Assembly (NCBI GenBank): GCA_024681595.1
Contig: JAILAN010000018.1
Span: 1 to 49,287 of the forward strand
DNA from: Lachnospiraceae bacterium
Lineage (GTDB): Bacteria; Bacillota; Clostridia; Lachnospirales; Lachnospiraceae
Length of the DNA: 49,287 bases
Reading direction: 5' to 3'
Shown: positions 42,788-49,287 of the stretch, one piece after another
Layout of the letters: every line of letters begins with the position of its first letter
Position numbering within the stretch: position 1 is the first letter of the stretch
Program-made: the position numbers and the translations under genes
The notes under the pieces: generated by a model
Seen by the model: the letters and a program-made list of their open reading frames with translations, nothing else
What the model was told of the DNA's origin: nothing
Database searches by the model: none

Positions 42788-43696
42788 TCAATGAAGATCC
42801 GCTTCCCTGACGATTCCTCCGAGGTTAACGGCTAGTCCACCTATGGCTCCGTATACACCACCGGTGTACAAAACATACCATTTACCGTCATATTCTATGA
42901 GGTCGGCAAACATGATCCAGTCTTCACCGTCAATTTCAAATTTAGCAGCACAGCTGTCAATATTACCACCGAAGACCTTCTCATTTGCCTCATAATTCCT
43001 TTTGACCATATCGGCATCAGCTATTTCAATATATTTGTCTGGATCCTTTATATCAACGAGTTTGATTTCCTTGATCCTTTCCGGCCCCCTGAGTTCATCT
43101 ATTATATCATCCACTTCCATATCATCCAGCGATTGTGGTCTGATATCAAGGACAAATGAGTCTTCGGGCAGCGATACATACTGATACATATAGAAAAACG
43201 ATCTCATCAGATCATTCTGCCTGATCCCCCTGTTGATCCTCCGGGAAGTTTCATCATCGCCCGTCATCACCACATTGTTTGGAATATATGCCTGGAGCCT
43301 CTCGAGGTACTTCTCGTAGTCGTAATTCTCTACGTAACTTTCAACTGCGCAGCACGAGTACATCTTATCGATGTCTTTTTCGGCAAAGGCTTTGGCAAAA
43401 GCCTGCATGGCAGATTTGGCAGTTTTAAAGCCCGGTCCTTCGATCGAAGCTGATCCGGCATATGTCCTGCTATAGATCGTTCCTCCGACAAACGCACCGG
43501 CAATGCAAAGCAAAACCAGCAAAAATAAGACCAGTCCCTTTGCAAACCGGTGTTTTCTCTTTTCCTTGTTTCTGCTCTTTTCATTATCGATCCCGCCGGC
43601 AGGTAATTGATCACCGTATCCTTCAAATGAAGTTCCGCATTCGGGACATTTTTTTGCATCATCCGGAGCCTTTGCTCCGCATTTACCACAGTACAT
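42788..43696 (-). CDS. Zinc-ribbon membrane protein, function unknown
   Basis: A 302-residue protein with an N-terminal zinc ribbon (about 2-22; MYCGKCGAKAPDDAKKCPEC), a basic segment, a membrane helix at about 50-72 (GLVLFLLVLLCIAGAFVGG) and an outer domain of about 225 residues with two segments of alpha-beta type (SAMQAFAKAFAEKDIDKMYSC). This layout is common in clostridial cell-surface sensors or anchor proteins without assigned roles. GGAGG precedes the ATG. Confidence 0.8.
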   Translation of the reverse strand: MYCGKCGAKAPDDAKKCPECGTSFEGYGDQLPAGGIDNEKSRNKEKRKHRFAKGLVLFLLVLLCIAGAFVGGTIYSRTYAGSASIEGPGFKTAKSAMQAFAKAFAEKDIDKMYSCCAVESYVENYDYEKYLERLQAYIPNNVVMTGDDETSRRINRGIRQNDLMRSFFYMYQYVSLPEDSFVLDIRPQSLDDMEVDDIIDELRGPERIKEIKLVDIKDPDKYIEIADADMVKRNYEANEKVFGGNIDSCAAKFEIDGEDWIMFADLIEYDGKWYVLYTGGVYGAIGGLAVNLGGIVREADLH

Positions 43697-43725
43697 TTTA
43701 TCCTCCGAAATGATTGTTATATGCG

Positions 43726-45897
43726 TTAAGCATGGGACATTCGAGGAATAAATACTCTCTCATCCCTGTTTTCTCCCAGTTCCCTGGCTATCTTCGTTGC
43801 CCTCTCGCAGAAGATCAGCTGCGAATTGATGGTCTCTTCGGGAATATCATCCTTGTCGTTCCTGTCATCCCTGATCTGATCCTTTTTACGAAGATAACTT
43901 CCGTCCTTCTGAAGATCAAACGCCTTTACGTTATCATTAAGCTGCGTCTGCAGTATGAAATCCAGTTTCTTTCTTAAACTCTCATCTTCAACCGGGAACA
44001 GTATCTCTACTCTCCGCTCCAGATTCCTTGGCATCCAGTCAGCTGATGAACAGTAGTATTCAGGCGATCCGCCGTTTTCAAAGTAGAATATTCTGGCATG
44101 TTCCAGGAAATTTCCTACGATCGATCGTACCTTTATGTTTTCTCCTATATCCGGAGTACTGAGTTTGATCGCGCAGATGCCTCTTACTATAAGTTCAATA
44201 TTGACCCCAGCCTGCGCTGCTTCATACAGTGCCTTTATGATATCGGCATCACAGATACTGTTCATCTTGCAGATCATATGGCCCTTCTCACCGCGCAGAG
44301 CATGCTGCTTCTCACGATCTATGAGGAAAAGGAACCTGTCCTTAAGCCAGAGCGGTGCAAGTGACAGTTTGTTCCAGTTCCTGGGTTCGGAGTAGCCGCT
44401 AAGCATATTGAAGACCGCCGTGGCATCCTCTCCTATCTCCTCATCAGCGGTAAGGAGTCCGATATCAGTATAAAGCTTGGCTGTGGAGTCATTATAGTTA
44501 CCGGTTCCAAGGTGAACATAACGCCTGATACCGTCTTCTTCCTTTCTGACAACGAGTGTTATTTTACTATGTGTCTTAAGGCCGACCAGCCCGTAGATCA
44601 CGTGACATCCTGCCTTTTCCAGGCGCTTTGCCCAGAGGATGTTGTTCTCCTCATCAAAGCGTGCCTTAAGTTCAACCAGAACCGTTACCTGCTTGCCGTT
44701 TTCTGCAGCCTCGGCCAGTGCTGCTATGATAGGTGAATTACCCGACACTCGGTACAGGGTCTGCTTGATAGCCAGAACCTGCGGATCGGATGCGGCCTGT
44801 GATACGAATCTGACTACAGGCTCGAATGTCTGGAACGGATGAAATAGGAGCATGTCACGTTCAGCGATCTTTTCAAAGATATCACAACCATCGGGCAGAT
44901 AAGGATATTCCTGAGGTCTGGAATAAGAACGCTCCTTTAGATCATCAAATCCGTTAAGCCCGTACATCTTCATCAGAACAGTCAGATCAAGAGGTCCCTC
45001 TATCTTATATATTCCCCTTTCTGAAACATCGAGCTCTTCCCTGATGATATCAAGGAGTTTTTCATTCATACGGTGATCGACTTCAAGGCGCAGGGTCTCT
45101 CCCCAGGCTCGAAGTCTGACCTGCTTTTCTATCTCCTTTAATAGGTCATCTGCCTCGTCTTCATCAAACGAAAAGTCCGCACTTCTGGTTATCCTGAAGA
45201 AAGAAAACTCAACTATATCGTAATTTAAAAAGAGTTTTTCAATATTATAGGCGATTATATCCTCCAGGAACGTTATCCTGCGTGTGCCGTCCGCTTCGGG
45301 AGGCAGTTCGACAATTCTGTTCAATACTGAAGGAACCTGGACGGTGGCAAACTCAAGTTCACCGTCCCCGCCCTTTTTCCTGACCAGGGCTCCTATATTG
45401 AGGGATCTGTTCCTGATAAGCGGGAAGGGTCTGGATGAGTCAACCGCCATCGGTGTAAGGACCGGATATACCTCATTTTCAAAATATCTGTCAAGGTAGG
45501 TCCGGTCGTCATAATCCAGGTCATCAAAACGACCGTGGTCACCCGTGATCTTAAGACCGTTAGTTTCAAGAAGCGGAATGACATCATTATTGTAGGTATC
45601 ATACTGGGTCTTAACCAGTCTGTGTACGGCTTTGGAGATAAGCTCACGTTGCTCGGACACCGTAAGTCCCGCTATATCCCTTTTACCATATCCGGCATTT
45701 TCCATGTCATTTAGTGAAGCCACCCTGACCATGATGAACTCATCCAGGTTCGAAGCCGTTATGCTTAGGAACTTCAGTCTCTCAAAAAGGGGCGTATCTT
45801 CATCCATAGCTTCATAAAGAACTCTCTGATTGAATTTTAACCAGCTCAATTCTCTGTTTTCGTAATATTCGGGTTTTGAATAGTCGATGTTTTTCAT
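43726..45897 (-). CDS. ppk1: Polyphosphate kinase 1
   Basis: Reversibly polymerises the gamma-phosphate of ATP into polyphosphate. The 723-residue protein starts ENRELSWLKFNQRVL, has the HKD-like sites with the phosphorylated His in RYVHLGTGNYNDSTAKLYTD and a second in WMPRNLERRVEILFPV, and FHPFQTFEPVVRFV. The length and domain order fit PPK1. Upstream are the PHP and Ppx-like genes, so it seems part of a polyphosphate group. GGAGAA precedes the ATG. Confidence 0.97.
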   Translation of the reverse strand: MKNIDYSKPEYYENRELSWLKFNQRVLYEAMDEDTPLFERLKFLSITASNLDEFIMVRVASLNDMENAGYGKRDIAGLTVSEQRELISKAVHRLVKTQYDTYNNDVIPLLETNGLKITGDHGRFDDLDYDDRTYLDRYFENEVYPVLTPMAVDSSRPFPLIRNRSLNIGALVRKKGGDGELEFATVQVPSVLNRIVELPPEADGTRRITFLEDIIAYNIEKLFLNYDIVEFSFFRITRSADFSFDEDEADDLLKEIEKQVRLRAWGETLRLEVDHRMNEKLLDIIREELDVSERGIYKIEGPLDLTVLMKMYGLNGFDDLKERSYSRPQEYPYLPDGCDIFEKIAERDMLLFHPFQTFEPVVRFVSQAASDPQVLAIKQTLYRVSGNSPIIAALAEAAENGKQVTVLVELKARFDEENNILWAKRLEKAGCHVIYGLVGLKTHSKITLVVRKEEDGIRRYVHLGTGNYNDSTAKLYTDIGLLTADEEIGEDATAVFNMLSGYSEPRNWNKLSLAPLWLKDRFLFLIDREKQHALRGEKGHMICKMNSICDADIIKALYEAAQAGVNIELIVRGICAIKLSTPDIGENIKVRSIVGNFLEHARIFYFENGGSPEYYCSSADWMPRNLERRVEILFPVEDESLRKKLDFILQTQLNDNVKAFDLQKDGSYLRKKDQIRDDRNDKDDIPEETINSQLIFCERATKIARELGENRDERVFIPRMSHA

Positions 45898-45953
45898 GTT
45901 GATTCTCCGAATCCGTCTGTTAGTATTTATAAATCCTGTCGATCGTGAGATGA

Positions 45954-46751
45954 TCAGACATCCGTATTTTTAGTACGCCTTAGGAATCTTTGCGTCTGTC
46001 TGACCAGATTAACTGCCTTGTTATAGTAAAAGAATCCGTATACCAGCAGGTGATTTGCTCTTCCAAGCTTTTCCTTGGTGCTTTTGCCATAGAAGTGTCC
46101 GCCGATACGTATCTTTTCTCCCGATCTTATCAGATCGATTAAATCCTGCTGGGTCCGCACACTTTTCGGTAAGAGCGCATATCCCAGTCCGGCGGAATCC
46201 GCTCTGTGACCGTCTGACCCTCCGGTCATCGGTTTATCATATTTTTGAGCGATCATCCTCGCATATTGGTTGGTCCTGTCCTCTTCGCACGCATTATAAC
46301 CTTCGATAAAATCGAATTTCTCTATTATATTCTGCTTTTTCTGAAGATCTTTAAACCAGAATCCCGTGGAATAAAAACTAAGGAACGGTTCTCCGCACAT
46401 ATGAGCCGGCCCTATGATACCGCCGTTTGAATGTACCAGCTCGATCAGTCGTCCCAGCGGGAGACCTCTGTGATACAAGCCTTTGGGAATCGGTCCGTCC
46501 GGCATCACTATGAGCATGTGTCCGGAACTTAACGTGTCATACTCGAGGCCTTTAAGTACGACGAAATCGCCTGAAGAGTCAATGCCGTAATCATTTAATG
46601 ATTCGTGTCCCTTGTACGAGTTATGGTCGGTGACCATCATTCCGCCGAATCCCTTCTTTTTGAGGATATCAATATATTCCCTGATACTGACGGATGAATC
46701 CGGGGATCCCTCTGCAGTGTGCGCGTGCATATCAAATTTTATATATTCCAC
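45954..46751 (-). CDS. PHP-domain metal-dependent hydrolase
   Basis: PHP proteins bind metal ions and act as phosphoesterases. The 265-residue protein has MHAHTAEGSPDS with two of the metal His at the N-terminus, MMVTDHNSYKGHES, GGIIGPAHMCG, and GGSDGHRADSAG near the C-terminus. The start is GTG at 46751, spaced 10 bases after GAGG, and one TTATGTAAAC motif overlaps this initiation region. The role beside ppk1 is inferred only from position. Confidence 0.88.
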   Translation of the reverse strand: MEYIKFDMHAHTAEGSPDSSVSIREYIDILKKKGFGGMMVTDHNSYKGHESLNDYGIDSSGDFVVLKGLEYDTLSSGHMLIVMPDGPIPKGLYHRGLPLGRLIELVHSNGGIIGPAHMCGEPFLSFYSTGFWFKDLQKKQNIIEKFDFIEGYNACEEDRTNQYARMIAQKYDKPMTGGSDGHRADSAGLGYALLPKSVRTQQDLIDLIRSGEKIRIGGHFYGKSTKEKLGRANHLLVYGFFYYNKAVNLVRQTQRFLRRTKNTDV

Positions 46752-46752
46752 A

Positions 46753-46810
46753 TTATGTAAACCTCAGTTTTTGATTTGAAGAAATAGCCTTGCCTGATTG
46801 TTATGTAAAC
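46753..46810. repeat. Paired TTATGTAAAC motifs before the PHP gene
   Basis: The 10-mer occurs at 46753-46762 and 46801-46810, 48 bp apart, filling most of the 61-bp gap between the Ppx-like gene and the PHP gene. The same pair with 42-bp spacing lies before the HTH gene at 38815-38866. Confidence 0.6.
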
Positions 46811-46812
46811 TG

Positions 46813-48357
46813 TCAGAAAGACCTCTTCTGTATGATCACGGGCCGGAGATTAAACACTTCCTCGAAGAAATCAGCCCTGTTCCCAAAGAGTCCCTTCTCC
46901 AGGGCTATATCCTCATCTGTTGATACGGTTATCAGCAGCTGGTCATTTTTAACCTGAACATCCACGTCCTTGAATTTCATCTTGTGTGAACGGTCCAGTC
47001 CGTTGGCGATCCTCAGCATGGCAGTCAGTTTGGCTATGCGCATGTGATCCTCACGTTCTATGGCCTCGTGAGAAGACAGTTCCTCATAGTATTCAAACGG
47101 AAGCTGATTATATTTGACCGCATTGGCGATTATCATCCTCTCCTTATGCGATATTCCGATGATCTCCGTATACATGATTATTCCATACGAGCATTCTGCC
47201 AGATTCTGCATGGAAATATATTTCCCGCAATCATGGAGCATTGCGCACAGTCTAAGGAGCAGCCTGTCTCTGTGGCTTAATCCGTGTATCTCCTTAGTTG
47301 CGTCAAATATCGTACATGCGATCTTTTCAAGTGTTTCCGATCTCTTTCTCGAGCCGTTGTACCTTTTCGATATCTGCATCGCACTTGAGAAAATGTCATT
47401 TTCAAATACATGCTGGGATGTCAGTATGTTGTTATTCTCCGCATATTCGTAAGCGATACCGTCACAGAGAGTAACGCCCGGTGCCCATACAGCTTTCGCG
47501 CCCGTGGTTAACATAACTTCTTGAAGGATGATGAGTGAGATATAAAGAAGCGGAATATCATTCTCTGAAACGGACAGCCTTTTGGCAATTTCGGCCTTCC
47601 CCATTTCCCGGCTCATTTTCATGTATTTTTCAACCACATCCATGCCGAACACGCCATCCTTGACGCCTTCCAGTCTTCCCCTGACAAGGAGCCTTGAAAT
47701 ATAGTCATCCACTATGATGAGGTTTTCTATTTCTTTATCCTTAAGATAGAGTTTTTTGTACACGGACAACTGGGTCTGTGCCAGTTCGCGGATGAGTCCG
47801 TCATACTGTCTCATCGGAGCACCCATTTTATGCATCCTCTCCTGCATTCTGAGCACGCCAAGCCTCATATTCTGCGTTGAGATCAAAGTGTCCTTGTTAA
47901 ATACGGACAACTGAACGCTTCCGCCGCCCACATCATATATGGCTGCGCTTTTTTCTATTATCTTTTCGAATTTTTCACCCTGAAAAGCTACTGATTTGTA
48001 ATCGAGGAATCTCTGCTCGGAATTGCTGAGGATCTCCAGCTTGATACCTGTGATCTGCTCAATCTGACTGAGCAGGATATTGCGGTTAACGGCCTCTCTG
48101 ATCGCTGAGGTGCCATATGCCCTGTATTCATCGACCTTGTAGGTCTTCATTATCTTACGGAATTCCTTCAGTGTGCTGAAAAGTTCCTCAAGTCTCTCCT
48201 GTGAGATCTTACCCGTAGTATATGAATCGGTCCCCATGTCTATGGAATGTGACACATGGTCGACCTGTCTCATTCCCCTGCGTGAAGAGACCTCATATAT
48301 CTTCATTGAGATTTCAAAAGAACCCACATCGATTGCGGCGAATGTTTTAACAGCCAT
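46813..48357 (-). CDS. Ppx/GppA-family phosphatase with HD domain
   Basis: Exopolyphosphatase or pppGpp phosphohydrolase. The 514-residue protein has the actin-like ATPase fold start FAAIDVGSFEISMKIYE, RAYGTSAIREAVNR, IYDVGGGSVQLSVF and a C-terminal HD domain with RLCAMLHDCGKYI (about 380-400). The usual DxGSNS loop reads DVGSFE here, so the Ser/Asn after GS is changed. GGAAGGGA precedes the ATG. It adjoins DUF815 upstream and ppk1 downstream. Ppx versus Gpp function cannot be separated by sequence alone. Confidence 0.93.
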   Translation of the reverse strand: MAVKTFAAIDVGSFEISMKIYEVSSRRGMRQVDHVSHSIDMGTDSYTTGKISQERLEELFSTLKEFRKIMKTYKVDEYRAYGTSAIREAVNRNILLSQIEQITGIKLEILSNSEQRFLDYKSVAFQGEKFEKIIEKSAAIYDVGGGSVQLSVFNKDTLISTQNMRLGVLRMQERMHKMGAPMRQYDGLIRELAQTQLSVYKKLYLKDKEIENLIIVDDYISRLLVRGRLEGVKDGVFGMDVVEKYMKMSREMGKAEIAKRLSVSENDIPLLYISLIILQEVMLTTGAKAVWAPGVTLCDGIAYEYAENNNILTSQHVFENDIFSSAMQISKRYNGSRKRSETLEKIACTIFDATKEIHGLSHRDRLLLRLCAMLHDCGKYISMQNLAECSYGIIMYTEIIGISHKERMIIANAVKYNQLPFEYYEELSSHEAIEREDHMRIAKLTAMLRIANGLDRSHKMKFKDVDVQVKNDQLLITVSTDEDIALEKGLFGNRADFFEEVFNLRPVIIQKRSF

Positions 48358-48390
48358 AATACGTCCCTTCCCTTTTTGTGTAACCCCTTA

Positions 48391-49287
48391 TCAGGATATG
48401 CTGAGCAGATGATCGATGAACTGACTGGCAGTCCGGCCGGAAAAGCCGCCGTGAGACAGTTCCCACTTATTTGCCTCCGCCAGAAGCTCCTCTTCACTCA
48501 TTGTTATGCCGTTTCGAGCAGCCAGAGCCTTGACGATATCCCCGAATTCCTTTTTATCGGGAGCACCAAAGTATATGGAAACGCCGAATCTGGCGGATAA
48601 TGAGAGCTTTTCCTGAACCGTATCATTAACATGGATATCTTCGTCACGTTCTTCTTTATCGCTGAAGCGCTCACGCACCAGATGACGGCGATTTGACGTC
48701 GCATAAATGAGTACATTCCTGGGCTTTTTCTCAAGGCCTCCCTCAATTACAGCCTTCAGGTATTTATACTCTGTCTCAAACTCCTCGAAGCTAAGATCAT
48801 CCATATATATGATGAATTTGTAATTTCTGTTCTTGATCTGTGATATGACATCATTAAGATATCTGAAATCATGCTTGTATATTTCAATGATCCTTAAGCC
48901 GCTTTCATAATACTCGTTGGCTACGGCCTTTATGGAACTGGATTTACCGGTTCCCGCATCACCGTACAACAGACAGTTGTTAGCTCTCCTGCCTTCAACG
49001 AATGCGTCGGTGTTTTCGATCAGCTTGGCTTTTTGAATATCATACCCAACAAGATCATCAAACCTGACATGAGCTATATTGAGTATCGGAACGATCGAAG
49101 CTTTGTCAGTATCCGGATCAGGTATGATACGAAATGCTTTATGTAAACCAAATTTACCGACACCATAATCCTTATAAAACATCGTCAGCGTGTTTTTCAT
49201 CTCTTCGGGAGTATTATCTTTGGTAAAATCAGCTGCCAGATTACATATCCTCTCCCTGATCCTTGAGTTGTAGACCTTGGATTCGGA
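48391..49287 (-). CDS. DUF815 AAA-type ATPase, 5' end outside the window
   Basis: The frame is open to the right edge (299 codons visible), so the start lies beyond. DUF815 proteins are usually about 420 residues, so roughly the first 120 are missing. Visible are [18 protein letters not shown] (Walker A), [16 protein letters not shown] (Walker B), [16 protein letters not shown], an arginine-finger-like segment, and [21 protein letters not shown] at the end. Function is unassigned. Being beside the Ppx-like gene and ppk1 is suggestive only. A third TTATGTAAAC (49139-49148) falls inside this coding region. Confidence 0.93.
   Translation of the reverse strand, partial: SESKVYNSRIRERICNLAADFTKDNTPEEMKNTLTMFYKDYGVGKFGLHKAFRIIPDPDTDKASIVPILNIAHVRFDDLVGYDIQKAKLIENTDAFVEGRRANNCLLYGDAGTGKSSSIKAVANEYYESGLRIIEIYKHDFRYLNDVISQIKNRNYKFIIYMDDLSFEEFETEYKYLKAVIEGGLEKKPRNVLIYATSNRRHLVRERFSDKEERDEDIHVNDTVQEKLSLSARFGVSIYFGAPDKKEFGDIVKALAARNGITMSEEELLAEANKWELSHGGFSGRTASQFIDHLLSIS

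Overview
The window looks like a chromosomal segment of a Clostridia genome, most likely Lachnospiraceae. The evidence is the low-to-moderate GC content, strong AGGAGG-type ribosome binding sites, the Firmicutes order xseA-xseB-ispA-dxs-tlyA-nadK-argR-recN, the order rimP-nusA-ylxQ-infB-rbfA-nrnA-truB-ribF, a clostripain-type C11 peptidase and a DUF3021/LytTR pair. Every gene I accept is on the minus strand, so transcription runs from high to low coordinates. I saw no tRNA, rRNA, CRISPR array, insertion sequence or prophage. Most of the window is housekeeping.

Reading in transcription order from the right edge. (1) 49287-43726: a 5'-cut DUF815 ATPase, a Ppx/GppA-type phosphatase with an HD domain, a PHP-domain protein and polyphosphate kinase, which together look like a polyphosphate neighbourhood. 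(2) 43696-41550: a zinc-ribbon membrane protein, a 5'-truncated PP2C phosphatase remnant and two small unknown proteins, apparently a decaying patch. (3) 41515-39695: a promoter, FMN riboswitch and terminator in front of an ECF riboflavin-type S component, then an MscS channel. (4) 39557-35274: a PAP2-like membrane protein without catalytic motifs, a small His/Cys protein, an HTH protein with a histone-like Lys/Ser/Ala linker, a small basic membrane protein, a large anchored C11 peptidase and a small acidic protein. (5) 35234-31181: mannose-1-phosphate guanylyltransferase, a ROK fructokinase and a Na/phosphate cotransporter. (6) 31101-22967: the transcription/translation cluster rimP-nusA-ylxQ-infB-rbfA-nrnA-truB-ribF, with ylxR missing from its usual place. 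(7) 22945-18375: an AraC regulator, a CAP-domain secreted protein, and a LytTR + DUF3021 regulatory pair followed by an ABC exporter whose promoter carries a 21-bp-phased direct repeat. (8) 18185-14390: rpsO with a structured leader, pnp and deoB. (9) 14337-170: prfC, a transglutaminase-fold lipoprotein, asp23-nusB, the xse/isoprenoid/tlyA/nadK/argR/recN run, an S66 LD-carboxypeptidase and glycogen synthase, ending at a terminator on the left edge.

No single large undescribed system is obvious. The best leads are the LytTR/DUF3021/ABC module with its operator repeat, the 10-mer TTATGTAAAC that occurs as intergenic pairs before the HTH gene and before the PHP gene, the HTH protein with a histone-like tail, the active-site-less PAP2-like protein, the structured rpsO leader, and an 8-base switch complementarity in the FMN riboswitch. 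All are readings by eye. No homology search or folding program was run.
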